From contig NC_049994.1 in the NCBI RefSeq assembly GCF_000003815.2, positions 16,354,523 through 16,418,522 of the forward strand: 64,000 bases of DNA. The letters run 5' to 3'. Below the pieces are notes generated by a model that was given only the letters and a program-made list of their open reading frames with translations, was not told the origin of the DNA and did not search any database. The translations under genes and the position numbers were made by a program. Positions within the stretch are counted from its first letter, which is position 1. Each line of letters opens with the position of its first letter. Shown piece by piece: positions 43,261-54,887 of this stretch. The stretch comes from Branchiostoma floridae. Taxonomy: Eukaryota; Chordata; Leptocardii; Amphioxiformes; Branchiostomatidae.

Positions 43261-44560
43261 TACACTGAAACATGAAATTGAAGACTACCTAGGGGGAAAA
43301 TCTACAGATGACTTGATGTCAAGTTGAAGAAAATTAATTCAGGGCTATGATAATATTAAGGCCATACCACACTACATTACTAGTATAGGAAACATCCCTA
43401 TGTGGCACCTAGATTAGAAGATTAGCAACACCCTATCTGTCCACTATACATATGTGCATGTACAATGAATAATAAGAGAGTTTTATAAAGCCATCCTCAG
43501 AGACAGGATTTATAATAATTCCAAAAGAGCCAAAGGACTAAAAATTAAAACACTGGCCTTCTGGAAAGTTATATTAAAATTGCAATATAATAATAGTAGT
43601 ATAAATCCCCAGTACCAAGCAATATCGGCAAGCCCAGTGTATTTACGACTTAAGTAAGCGAATGACAGTCATAAATATGTACTTAGTCTACAAAATGAAA
43701 TTTAAAAAAGCTGTGCATGCAGTTCAGAAGTCTACATCAGACAACATCCTAATTAAATTCAGTTAACGATGTACTAGCATCCAAATTAAAATATCCTTAT
43801 TAAAATCTGTTAATTATGTAAGACTTACGACTCAACCTGGAATGTTACGCAGAAGGGCGGTTAACTTAAATTATATCCATACAGAGACAGAAGCTGGGGT
43901 TTTATGCTAAAGGGCAGTTATACTGGCAGACAGGCTGTACAGAATCTGATATAGATAGCTCATTACAGACTTGCAAATCCTGAACTAAAATCATTATGAT
44001 ACATAAACAGTGTAGTACAACTTTCTTGTTGAAACAAAGCTATACCAAAGCATTTACAATTATTGTTTACAGTAAAACCATTTTACAAAAAAATTGATTT
44101 TGTATAAAGAAACTTTTTGCACCTTCGTATCTGGAGTCACCCGATTTGCTATCATTATCAATTAAGAACAAAACCGACTGACTCTAGTGCAGTCTGTTAG
44201 AAGAACTGTCCACAGCAGTTATATTTATATAATACACTCACATGGAACATGATAAACAGTGCTCTCAGTAATAGGCTAAATAAAAATTCACTCCTTCACC
44301 AAGTATATTCCTGGAGTTGGCAAAATGCCTCTTAAAATCCCCACTTTTCTAAAACAGTCCAATGATGTAATTGTAAATGAGGAAAATCACGGCCATATGG
44401 CAAAATCAGTGCCAAAACATGCTATAGGATAAACAGTATTTCTATAAATTTTGGTATAACCTCAACTTACATAATATTCGCTCCTTACAACATCTATCCA
44501 AATAGTTGGCAGAATTCCTACTGTTCCTCAAACAATCTGATGATGCAAAGTCATCTACAG
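43261..44560. other. Unique AT-rich DNA
   Basis: No gene seen. Weak, diverged forerunners of the next array appear from about 44330 (CCTACTGTTCCT, AATCTGATGATG). Confidence 0.4.
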
Positions 44561-45450
44561 AAGTCACAACTTACGACCATGGCAAACATGATTCTTTCTT
44601 AGTTATACATGTACCTTCAGTCCACTTGCTCCTTAAAGCCACAAAATTATACTTCAACATGTAATCATCGACACAGACTTGGCAAGAGAATCCCTACTGT
44701 TCCTAACACAATCTGCGATATGAACTAATCTATATACAGAGTCCCCACTCACCACCACTGCAAGGTCAATACCAAACATGTAATGTTACCAACATGTTTC
44801 TTAATTAACACTCCTAACCATATACATGTTACAGACTTGGCAACAGAATCCTAAGTGTTCCTACAACAGTCTGGCAATATGAACTAATCTATATACAGTA
44901 GACCCAACTCACCACCACTGCAAGGTCAATACCAAAACATGTATTGCTATCAAATGAATGTATTCCTAAACATACACTTATCCATGTTCATGTCTTCACA
45001 GATTTGGAAAGAGAATCTCTATTGTCCCTAAACAACTTGGCAATAAGAACTAATCTATATACACAGACCCCACTCACCACCACTGCAAGGTCAATACCAA
45101 ACATGTAATGTCACCAATATGTTTCTTAATTATTCCTTCAATTCACTCCTGAGTTGTAAGTCTACATTATTAACAGATTTTAATCAGGATATTTTAGGTA
45201 TAAAAGTTTCTTTTATATACAGTAGACCCCACTCACAACCACTGCAAGGTCAATACCAAAACATGTATTGCTATCAAATGAATGTATTCCTAAACATACA
45301 CTTATCCATGTTCATGTTTTCACAGATTTGGAAACAGAATCTCTATTGTCCCTAAACAACTTGGCAATAAGAACTAATCTATATACACAGACCCCACTCA
45401 CCACCACTGCAAGGTCAATACCAAACATGACGTCATTCTGTTCTATAGTT
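44560..45450 (-). repeat. Five-copy tandem array with invariant splice-like core
   Basis: Units share GACTTGGCAA.AGAATC, CAATA.GAACTAATCTATAT, and an almost invariant ACTCACCACCACTGCAAGGT followed by CAATACCAAA (near 44749, 44909, 45072, 45230 and 45397). On the minus strand the invariant part reads TTGACCTTGCAG TGGTG GTGAGT, an acceptor and a strong donor 5 nt apart. About 180 bp around 44935-45110 recurs near-identically at about 45240-45420. Confidence 0.8.
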
Positions 45451-46640
45451 GGAAGCGTAATCCCAGTCCAAATTGAGCTGTATGAGGAAGGAGACAGACA
45501 GACCTGACCCTGACGGTACGGGTCAGTCCCTGTATAATGCTCTTGTCAGAAGTGGTGTGTGGTGTGTTAATATCATTCTGTACAATGAATGTGCGATTTC
45601 CCATAGGAAAAACTCTGTCTGAGGTACTACAAATTTAAGTTCCTGAAGTTGTATTTCCTTTAAAATTCAAGTTGTTTATAGATGAGTTCGTACCATCAGA
45701 TTTTCAAACGTTCGTTCGTTCGTTCGTTCATGCAATCAACTTTCTCCCTGCTAGCTAACCTTGTAATTAACCAATAACATTTTGGTCCAAATCAACTACA
45801 TGTATGTTAGCAGGCCAATGGTAAAAGAGATTTGGGATGCTAAGCTTTCATTTCATTGATACAATAACAATATAGCTTCTTACATTTTGTTGCTTTGGTT
45901 GTTTTTCTTTTGCAAGTTTTCTCCCTAATTGGGCTATATTTTGGCTGGTATGTTATTTCTACATTGTCCAAGTGTGTACTCATGTAACTCTGTACCATCT
46001 TGAAATATTACATAGTGGGAAGATCTTGAAAATACTCAGAATATACAAATCTAAGGAGATGAAGTTGGCATAAAACTTCTTTGTTTTGAACCTTGTCCTC
46101 CTTAGCTGAGCTGTATAGGCCAGTACAGTACATGTATTTTTTTCAAAGTCAAGTCCATGACTTTCCTACCCAATCCTAATGCCCGTGAACATCCTAAATC
46201 ATGTAAATAAATGGTTTAGTGACTAATGTAGTGGAAAAAATATGTAATTTGTACTTCCTCTAGCAATGTAACGTAACATCTACGCCGACTGTTATGATCT
46301 ATATATTCTCTAGTAATGCGTACTTCCTGTTGTAACTATATACTTCCTGTCACAACTTGGACTTCCTCTAAAAAGGATGGAAACTTCAAGCCCAACACAG
46401 GTCAATACAAGGTCGCATATGACAAGCCTAGTGGCAGGTAGGACAGGAAATTTCCTTGCTGTTTGAATAGAAAAACTTTCCTGGTACTTGGCACTAGTTA
46501 GCAGTGACAATGTTATATTGTAGATATGAATGCCCCAAAACCTCTGCTGCATAAGTCAGTAGTTATCCAGTATTTGATTATACCGCTGCTGGTATCAGTG
46601 ACGCAGAGGTAGGCAGCAGTCAAACAATATGATCAATCCT
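45451..46640. other. Unique DNA with (TTCG)n
   Basis: Contains TTCGTTCGTTCGTTCGTTC near 45711. No gene supported. Confidence 0.4.
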
Positions 46641-46649
46641 GATTTTAAA

Positions 46650-46957
46650 TTTGACTTCTTTTTGTTATGTTACCTGTGTTATGTCACGTTAAGGCTAAAC
46701 TTTTGGTTCACTCGTTTGGCAGTATTATTTTATGTTATCTAAGTTAAATCCGACTTTGTACAATCTTTATGTTTATATTACCTAAGTAATTTGGTTTCAT
46801 AGAACATTATGTATGATTATGTTATTGAAGTTGATTTGGTTCTGTTGTTATGTATGATTTATGTTCGGGGTTCTCCCCCCAGGTGGCTTTGAAAAACGCC
46901 GTCAGGCGACATGCTTTACCCTGGTTAAATAAAGAATAAACAAACAAACAAACAAAT
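46650..46957 (+). mobile_element. LINE 3' UTR with (AAAC)n tail
   Basis: Plus strand ends GTGGCTTTGAAAAACGCCGT, CAGGCGACATG, TTTACCCTGGTTAAATAAAG, then (AAAC)n at 46938-46957. This layout is typical of CR1/Jockey-type 3' ends in invertebrates. No coding sequence remains. The left boundary is uncertain. Confidence 0.65.
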
Positions 46958-47690
46958 GCAAAATAATTTTTAACATATTGTGAAACATGAGTGCTGCAAT
47001 AGCTCTAACTTTGAAACAGTTTCAAACAAACTGGATTCAAAATTACTTAATTACTGCAAAATATCAAGATAACAACAAAGCTCTTAAAGCTTATTCATAA
47101 CAAATGCAAAGAATATACCATTTACATACAACGGTAACATGTATGAAGTGCTATACTTTACATCTAGAACAGAAAAAGATGTTAACTTTGCTCTTGTAAA
47201 AGAAGAAATTGTAAGATCTCCCTTTTCCACATAGTTTAAATAACATACCTGCACACATCCAAGCCAGTGCCTCTGTCTTAACAAATGCTTTAAACTAAGA
47301 GTGACTCACTTTTAGGTCAATCCTTTAGAAACAATGACCTTTATGACTTAAACCATTACACACAGCTATCCCTTTATATTTTGCTGGGTGTGTCTCTTGT
47401 TCTAAAGATGACTTAAGATGCAATTTACATATGAAAGAACACATACAATACGTTATAGTTGTATAATGTGATCATTTCTATTAATAATAGTGACTAATAC
47501 ATGTAGTACATGTTCTGTTAGACTATTGACATTTTATAAGATTGTCCAAAGGGCAATAAATTATCCTCCTACAAGATGTTTGCAATTGAAAGAAAAGAAA
47601 GAAAAGTGATGAGGTGGTACACAAGACATCAATCTAAGGTCTCATTCATGAGTTCTTCTTCCCATAGACTTCTAAGTTCTATGTTATAAT
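46958..47690. other. Unique AT-rich DNA
   Basis: A minus-strand donor (GCAG|GTATGTT, about 47248) follows 24 nt reading RHWLGCVQ after a weak AG. Too weak to call. Confidence 0.35.
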
Positions 47691-47946
47691 TCGTGATTTA
47701 TATAGGCGCGTTCGTAATGAAGCTACGTGAAATTTTAGCAGATTCTATGTTGAGCACATTTGAAATGCAAATTTCTATTTTTGTTTCCACAACCAGCCCG
47801 GTCGGGCCCCGGTTTGGAAATGTGACGTTATCCTTTCGTGAAGTCCTCTTGCTAAAATTTATATGTCAAAGAACCAATAAAACATATCAATGCTGCTTTA
47901 AGTTATTTGTGAAACAGACTGGATCATACCACTGTATACCACAGCG

Positions 47947-48135
47947 ATGGTAAGTACTGGACTTGTGAGAAGACAGATATCAGGACTGGACAACATCAGG
48001 CCTGGAGAAAAAGAGGTTTTTGCAGTACCCCGGTTTGGCCTACATCCCATTTCCAAACCGGGGCCTGGCCGAGCAGCTTTCCGGTACAAAAAGTATGATA
48101 AAAAAGTCACCACAAAAGACTTATCAAGAGACTAG
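47947..48135 (+). pseudogene. Exon copy 1, frame truncated by a 2-bp insertion
   Basis: Reads MVSTGLVRRQISGLDNIRPG as in copy 5, but ends KKVTTKDLSRD-stop. In copy 5 the same place continues through a hydrophobic segment. Copies 2 (48364-48552) and 3 (48779-48967) carry the same change, so the insertion happened before those copies spread. Confidence 0.5.
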
Positions 48136-49561
48136 TCATGGGCACTATTGGTCTATATTTTTACGTAAATTTCTATTTTTGTTTCCACAATCAGCCCGGT
48201 CGGGCCCCAGTTTGGAAAAATTGTGACGTTAGCCTTTTGTGAAGTCCTCTTGCTAAAATTTACAAATAAATCATATCAATCATTATGCTGCTAAAAGTTA
48301 TATGTGAAACAGACTGGATCATACCACTGTATAAACTGTAATAAATCACTCCCACCCACAGAGATGGTAAGTACTGGACTTGTGAGAAGACAGATATCAG
48401 GACTGGACAAAGTCAGGACTGGAGAAAAAGAGGTTTTTGCAGTACCCCGTTTTGGCCTACATCCCATTTCCAAACCGGTGCCTGGCCGGGCAGCTTTCCG
48501 GTACAAAAAGTATGATAAAAAAGTCACCACAAAAGACTTATCAAGAGACTAGTCATTGGCATTATTGGTCTATATTTTTACGTAAATTTCTATTTTTGTT
48601 TCGACAATCAGCCCGGTTGGGCCCCGGTTTGGAAATGTTAGCCTTTCGTGAAGTCCTCTTGATAAAATTTACATGTCAAAGAACCAATAAATCATATCAA
48701 TGCTGCTTTAAGTTATATGTGAAACAGACTGGATCATACCACTGTGTAGACTTCCATACATCACTCCCACTCACAGAGATGGTAAGTACTGGACTTGTGA
48801 GAAGACAGATATCAGGACTGGACAAGATCAGGCCTGGAGAAAAAGAGGTTTTCGCAGTACCCCGTTTTGGCCTACATCCCATTTCCAAACCGGTGCCTGG
48901 CTGGGCAGCTTTCCGGTACAAAAAGTATGATAAAAAAGTCACCACAAAAGACTTATCAAGAGACTAGTCATGGGCATTATTGGTCTATATTTTTACGTTA
49001 ATTTCTATTTTTGTTTAGACAACCAGCCCGGTTGGGCCGGGGTTTGGAAATGTGACGTTAGCCTTTTGTGAAGTCCTCTTGTTAAAATTTACATGTCCAA
49101 GAACCACCATATCAATGCTGCTAAAAGTTATGTGTGAAACAGACTGGATCATACCACTGTATAGACTGTAATACATCACTCCCACCCACAGCGATGGTAA
49201 GTACTGGACTTGTGAGAAGACAGATATCAGGACTGGACAAAATCAGGCCTGGAGAAAAAGAGGTTTTCGCAGTACCCCGTTTTGGCCTAAAAAAAGTATG
49301 TTATAAAAGACACCACACCAGACTTCAAGAAATTAGTCATGGGCATTATTGGTCTATATTTTTACGTAAATTTCTATTTTTGTTTCCACAATCAGCCCGG
49401 CCTGGTCCCAGTTTGGAAATGTAACGTTAGCCTTTCGTGAAGTCCTCTTGCTAAAATTTACAAATAAATCATATCAATCACTATGCTGCTTATAGTTATA
49501 TGTGAAACAGACTGGATCATACCACTGTATAAACTGTAATAAATCACTTCCACCCACAGCG

Positions 49562-49777
49562 ATGGTAAGTACTGGACTTGTGAGAAGACAGATATCAGGA
49601 CTGGACAACATCAGGCCTGGAGAAAAAGAGGTTTTCGCAGTACCCCGTTTTGGCCTACATCCCATTTCCAAAACAGGGCCTGGCCGGGCAGCTTTCTGGT
49701 ACAAAAAGTATGATATAAAAGACACCACACCAGACTTCAAGAAACTAGTCATGGGCATTATTGGTCTATATTTTTAC
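49562..49777 (+). CDS. Exon copy 5: small basic, one-helix protein (intact)
   Basis: 72 codons from ATG to a Y|GTAAAT donor. It starts MVSTGLVRRQISGLDNIRPG, continues EKEVFAVPRFGLHPISK, then FWYKKYDIKDTTPDFKK, and ends with a hydrophobic LVMGIIGLYFY likely to enter a membrane. The acceptor-like CACCCACAG just upstream would put the ATG at the exon start. Leaving phase 0, it joins in frame to the exon-like units at 50112 or 50254. The result would be an approximately 84-residue protein with a basic N-part, one helix and a basic tail, a layout common among small mitochondrial inner-membrane subunits. That is resemblance of layout only; no family is recognised. It could instead be a dead copy. 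Confidence 0.45.
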
Positions 49778-50099
49778 GTAAATTTCTATTTTTGTTTCCA
49801 CAATCAGCCCGGCCAGGCCCCAGTTTGGAAAATTGTGACGTTTGCCTTTCGTGAAGTCCTCTTGCTAAAATTTACAAATAAATCATATCAATCATTATGC
49901 TGCTTATAGTTATATGTGAAACAGACTGGATCATACCACTGTAAAGACTGTAATAAATCACTCTCCCCCACAGAGATGGTAAGTACTGGACTTGTGAGAA
50001 GACAGATATCAGGACTGGACTGGCCCCGTCTGCTTCCAGCTGATAACTCCACAGAACAGACGTCGAATCATCCCCAACAATTATACCATCTATCATATT

Positions 50100-50790
50100 C
50101 CACCACCACAGGACTTGAAAGACTGGCTCAAGAAGTGGGCGTTTTCTCGACTTTTCTTTTTCTCTTGTTTTCTTACAACGTACAAGAAATATTGGACTCC
50201 AAGTCCAATTCAGGGTCTTAAATTGAAGAATATCAAGATTTTTACCATTACAGGGCTTAAAAGACAGGCACAAGAAGTGGGCGTTTTCTTGACTTTTCTT
50301 TTTTTTCCTCATTTGCTTACAACATACAAGAGATATTGTCCAATTAAAGGTATCTAATTGAAGAATATCAAGATTTTTATCATTACAGGCTTAAAAGACT
50401 GGCGCAAGAAAGTGGGCGTTTTCTCTACTTTTCTTTTCTCCTCGTTTGCTGACAGTGTACAAGTGATATTGCCCTCCAAGTCCAATTCAGGTATTCAATG
50501 GAAGAATACCAATGTTTTTTTCCATCATAGGACTTTGCAAGACAGGCTCATTTTCTTAGCTTTCTCTTCCTCATTTTCTTCCAATCAGAAATCTTCCAGT
50601 ATCCAAGGAATTTAATGGAAAAATACCAAGATTTTTACCATTACAGGACTTAAAAGACAGACTCGACTTCCTTTTCCTCATTTTCGGAGAATATACAAGA
50701 AGTCTTATCCTCAGAGTCTAATTGAAGGTATCTAATTGACCAATACTAAGACTTTTAATGATTGCAAGCCTTAAAATATAGGCTCAAGAT
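50100..50790 (+). repeat. Tandem array of about 130 bp units carrying a short exon-like core
   Basis: Five units share AGAATATCAAGATTTTTACC, ATTACAGG, CTTAAAAGAC.GGC.CAAGA and GTGGGCGTTTTCT. The acceptor-like pyrimidine tract plus ACAG precedes the coding-like core each time (about 50112, 50254, 50391, 50530 and 50648). Later units are decayed. Confidence 0.8.
50254..50292 (+). CDS. Candidate terminal exon (GLKDRHKKWAFS, stop)
   Basis: After acceptor TTTTTACCATTACAG the phase 0 frame reads GLKDRHKKWAFS and a TGA. It is in phase with the donor at 49777. The sister unit at 50112 reads DLKDWLKKWAFSRL without the stop. A basic tail following a membrane helix makes sense for a small membrane protein. 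Which unit is used cannot be told from sequence. Confidence 0.33.
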   Translation, partial: GLKDRHKKWAFS

Positions 50791-51985
50791 AGACCTTTAA
50801 TTGCAAAACAAAATTGTGTGCACTTCTCTTAGCAATAGCTCATTAGAGGCAAGAGTACACAAAATGTTTACTCAATTAAAGTAGACCATCAAAACACCCC
50901 ATCCATCTGTGAGTTTGCTTCTGAAATTAGTTGACACAAGATGTTGCCAGAATGTCCACATTTAGACAGACTATATTCAAGCTTTCCCAAAATACACAGA
51001 TGTACCAAATGAACAGGCAAATCATTCCAGGCAGATCTCGATCAAGTATAGTAGCAAATTTGAAAGCTAAAAATATCTTCTACTCCTATTATTAGGTCTT
51101 CCACTAAAACAAATGAGATGAGAATAAAGTAGAAGGGTTTGAAAATGTTTAAGTCTGCCCGTATGATGCAGGGGTCAATGCACTCTGAGCTCACCACATC
51201 TGGTTCATGTTCCATGGAGCCAGCTGCCCAAGCTCACAATCAGGCATGGACACAACTGGAAAAGAGGGACATTGTCTTTTTGGAAGGGAAAATATTTAGC
51301 CCTTGGCCCAGTGTATGAGGAAGCTTAAAATATCAACCAACATATACATACATAAACAAAAAAGCCTCTGTATATAAAAGAACCCAACACACTTGTGGAG
51401 CAGAGTAGGGGTGACCCAATGTGCTTGATCAAAAATGCCAGCCATGTGAAACTACAAACCTAGCATTAACTACATGAAAAAGCATCATGTTTTATCTTAT
51501 TGTACATTGGCTATCAATTACCCGTGTTACCCATTTGCAAACAACGCACACCTAAAAATATTTAGTACGAAGAATTTCACCTAACATGTTTTGTCACAAC
51601 TTCTGCACCAGTGAAGAAATCGACAAGCTGGAAAGATTTTATGGCATGCTGCTAAAACTGTTTAGGGAAGTCTGGCTTCAGGATGAGGTTTAAAATATGG
51701 TTACCTCCATCAAAATCAGGTTCTCCAATAGGCCTGGACAACATTCATGATCAACATTGATCTTTTTTATCTAGGCCAAACCAATTGAACGTCTTGGTTC
51801 TTGGATTTAAAAAGGTGATGCTAGAAAGAAATATAGAAATGAAAACATGAGGAAGAAGTTTGTACTTTGGTGCACAGAGTTCCAGGCAGTCACTTCCAGG
51901 CAGTGAACAGAATCAGATGCAAGTTTTCACCCCACTTGCTAAAATATTAAGACCAAAAACCATCAAATTTACTTGGTGTTGCCAT
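50791..51985. other. Unique DNA, nothing firm
   Basis: AT-rich with no repeat or exon that I can support. Confidence 0.4.
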
Positions 51986-52257
51986 CAGGGCTCTAGCCAG
52001 CGTCCGTTTTTCCATCAATTGACGGAAATTTGCTGCGTGTGACGGAAAAATTTTAAAACCAATCCGTCAACCTTGACGGACAAAAATCCTTGGTGGAAGC
52101 TACAGACGGCTTGTGTGTTTCGGCGCCCTTTCGCATACAATACTCATTAAAACCCGTTTTTCAAGGTCTCAGTTCAGTCCTTCTAATTAATTTTCGCGGT
52201 TTTTGCGACGATTGTAATTGGCTGACGGAAAAATATTTCGAGCTGACTAAAGCCCTG
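51986..52257. mobile_element. 272-bp hAT element, perfect 8-bp duplication
   Basis: Starts CAGGGCTCTAGCCAGCGTCC, ends AGCTGACTAAAGCCCTG, flanked by GTTGCCAT on both sides (51978-51985, 52258-52265). Internal GACGGA / TCCGTC motifs repeat near the ends. Second copy at 63215-63562. Confidence 0.9.
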
Positions 52258-52467
52258 GTTGCCATGCTTTTTTATTCATCCATTAACCTTAAAAGTTTTG
52301 CCTACAGTTAAGAATAACTGATAGATAGTTTCCTCCATATTTGTTTTCTTTTTCTTCTGTTTGACTGAAGAAAGAAAGAAAGTACAAGACAGAAAGAAAG
52401 AAAGAACTAGAAAGGCAACATTTTTGCCAAAATGCAGACTATTTTCCTGTAGCCTTTTGTCATGCTA

Positions 52468-52956
52468 CAGGCCTCGAAATACTTTTTTTAGCCAGCTTGC
52501 GCAGGCGGCAACCTGAATCAAAAACCAACTTGAGCTATTAGCATTTCAGGTTGCGCCACTTCCAAGTTGTTACTTTCTCCAAATTAGCTACTTATCCATT
52601 ATCTGTAAAAACCGAAATGGCCAATGGTGTATGACTCTCGCAAGATGTGAGTTAGTGCGAGATTGCGCGAGACTTGAAGGTAGATGAAAAATGGCGGCTC
52701 CATGGAGGCCAAAATCGGCAAATTTTGAACTTTGAGCGAAGTTTCCGGCGGAAAATTAGGGCTTACCAAAGGCATACATCCCCAAAACAGGCGTACATTT
52801 TCTGATATTTTTTAGTAAAGGGCTGTAACTTAAGGATCGTTTTGTTTACCCAAAAAATCAAGTTGCGCCATGCGCAACCTGACTTTCTGAACAACTAGCG
52901 CACAGAGAAAAACCACTTGCGCGGCAGGGGTGCGCAAGTGGTTAATTCGAGCCCTG
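52468..52956. mobile_element. 489-bp hAT-like element (GCGCAAG subterminal repeats)
   Basis: Ends CAGGCCTCGAAATAC / TTAATTCGAGCCCTG. Both subterminal regions carry GTTGCGC, TTGCGC and CAACCTGA motifs. No clear 8-bp duplication. Related by its termini to 29744-30166 and 35040-35389. Confidence 0.65.
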
Positions 52957-53277
52957 AGCTACTCGCACACAATGCTACCCCATTAGGTTCAGTCTACAGT
53001 ATTGTGTGCGAGTGAAACAAAATACATCTACTTTTTTTTGACCGGGTCTTAACCATAATCACACTTAACCATTTGGCTTACCCTATAGTATTATGTGCTA
53101 AATTTAAAAAATTGCTCATATTTAGAATAACACCTAGTATTCAACCTAACTCTGATTGGCTATGGGCAGAAAAAGAAGAGAAATAAGAAAGAAAAAGAAC
53201 ACCCCAGCAAAGACAATGTGTTTTTCCCTACATAAAAACAGAAGAAAGATAACCCATGCCTACAGCACAGATTGTAC

Positions 53278-53381
53278 CTGTGGTGGGCGGGTGGGTGGTA
53301 GAAACAGCTGAATAGACACAGCAGGGAACGATGGCAGAGCTAGCTGGGGAGTTAAGCTGTGCTGGGTGTGTGGGTGGCATT
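53278..53381 (-). CDS. Candidate 104-nt Pro-rich exon
   Basis: Minus strand: acceptor TTCCATAGGTGCTGCAG, donor CACAG|GTACAATC. Two frames are open: CHPHTQHSLTPQLALPSFPA then VSIQLFLPPTRPPQ (leaves phase 0), or MPPTHPAQLNSPASSAIVPC. Unique sequence and more GC-rich than its surroundings. Function unknown. Confidence 0.33.
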
Positions 53382-53550
53382 CTGCAGCACCTATGGAATA
53401 TCAATATAGCCAGTCCCACTGATTCCTGACTCCCTGCTGGCAGGAAAAGGCTTCCAGGAAACTGCAGCGGTTCTGGAGGGTATCTGTCCAGGGTGCTGAA
53501 ACCTCAGGAGTGGTAACATCTATAGTTTTCCCTTCGAATCAGCACTTATT

Positions 53551-53832
53551 AAACGATCATTCTTATACCGAGCCACAGTGCTCCACAACAACTCGTTTTA
53601 ATCTAGACTTGCAGACAGTTTGAAATGTTCACAAACTGCAATAACTAGTTCTTTTAAAAATGAATGACTACATGTGTTTGTATTTTATATGTACGTAGTT
53701 TTAAGCATGTTTCATATGTCAATTTCTCTCCGTTATGATTTTAACACCTCGATTTTTAAACATTGTAAATTAGAGACTTATTCAGATCATGTCTGCTACG
53801 CTAATAAAATTCTTTGATTTGATTTGATTTGA
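53551..53832 (+). mobile_element. LINE 3' end with (TTGAT)n tail
   Basis: The insert ends GCTAATAAAATTCTTTGATT and then TTGAT repeats (53813-53832), a tail typical of L2/CR1-like LINEs. Its boundaries come from comparison with the uninterrupted repeat unit at 54233. Coding sequence is decayed. Confidence 0.6.
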
Positions 53833-54152
53833 CATATCTGTCATTGCATACCTGATCAGCCTGCTGAAAGCAGTCATGAAGCACATAGGCGAGCCCTTCC
53901 TACAACAGGAAAGAAAGTCCAAGAGCTAAGGAAGCTTGCAGGATGTTAAGCACAGTGGAAAAAGATAAAGAAAGACTGAATGCAACTACAGGACTCTCCA
54001 AAGACTGTAGAGACACAGTGAATGATGATGATGATACTACTTGCACTACATGCACTTTTGTACAGTGGCGGTTCAGCTTTATGTACAACTTTTTAAAAAG
54101 GCTTTAAGCTGCTAAACAAAGTAACTTTGCTAAAAAGATTTTCTGCTGCTTG

Positions 54153-54153
54153 C

Positions 54154-54224
<71 letters not shown>
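54153..54224. repeat. (TA)n microsatellite
   Basis: About 70 bp of TA with one TG, located between repeat copies. Confidence 0.95.
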
Positions 54225-54231
<7 letters not shown>

Positions 54232-54887
54232 CATCTATAGTTTTCCCTTCGAATTAGCACCTATCTGTCATTGTATACTTGCACTATATGCACTTTTGTA
54301 CAATGACGGTTCAGATGTATGCAAAACTTTTGAAAAAGGCTCTAAGATGCATAAAAGAAGCAACTTTGCTGAAATCTCAGAAGTGGTTACATCTATAGTT
54401 TTGCCTTCGAATCAGCACTAACTGACAGAGGACATTTTTGCAAGTGCACTTTTGTAGTGTGTTGGTTCAGATTTATGCAAAACTCGCAAAACTTAAAAAA
54501 GTCTCTAATGATAGTAATATGCATAAACGAGGCAACTTTGATAAAATTTATTTCTGCCACTTGCATATCTAGGTATCTTGCTCCTTCCATCTACTGAAAC
54601 TGTTAAAGCCTATCATAACTTAACATGTCTTCATCAATAAAGATGAATGATGCCATGATGAAGAACTTCCCAAATCAAAACAGCTTTACAGTGATAGAGC
54701 TAGCAATGACACTGTGTTTATACTTTTAATGTCCTAAGAAGTGCAACAAACCATATCAATGTTTAAGCCAGCAAATACATCTTAACCTCCCCCTTGTCCA
54801 ACCAGCTTTCCTGTTCCCTGGCAACTGCTTCCAAACATGAATCTGATGTCCACAGTTGCAGGCCAACAATCTCAGTGTCAATGACCT

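Larger units (their letters stand above)
47770..50015 (+). repeat. Six-copy tandem array (about 380-440 bp) carrying an exon
   Basis: ATGGTAAGTACTGGACTTGT recurs near 47947, 48364, 48779, 49195, 49562 and 49976. Each unit continues with an open frame of up to 72 codons, then GGTCTATATTTTTACGTAAA, CCCGG.C.GGCCCC.GTTTGG and TTTCGTGAAGTCCTCTTGCT. Copies 1-3 share a 2-bp insertion that truncates the frame, copy 4 has an internal deletion, copy 6 is cut after 17 codons, and copy 5 is intact. The array is a tandem duplication of an exon with its flanks. Confidence 0.88.
53500..54440. repeat. Three-copy repeat split by a LINE tail and (TA)n
   Basis: ATCTATAGTTTTCCCTTCGA followed by ATTAGCAC or ATCAGCAC occurs at about 53519, 54233 and 54390. 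In copy 1 the unit is interrupted after 'agcacttat' by about 280 bp and resumes with CTGTCATTGCATACCTG near 53838, as shown by the uninterrupted copy 2. Confidence 0.75.

Noticed and set aside
48437-48967. 176-residue open frame, the longest in the window
   Set aside because: It runs across two repeat units and changes register between them. Only the tail overlaps the exon-like frame, so it is a repeat artefact.
49562-50292. Named mitochondrial ATP synthase or respiratory-chain subunit
   Set aside because: Only the general layout (basic part, one helix, basic tail) agrees. No residue pattern I can verify supports a name.
49872-50312. 146-residue minus-strand open frame
   Set aside because: It spans the junction of two tandem arrays and has no protein-like pattern or splice support.
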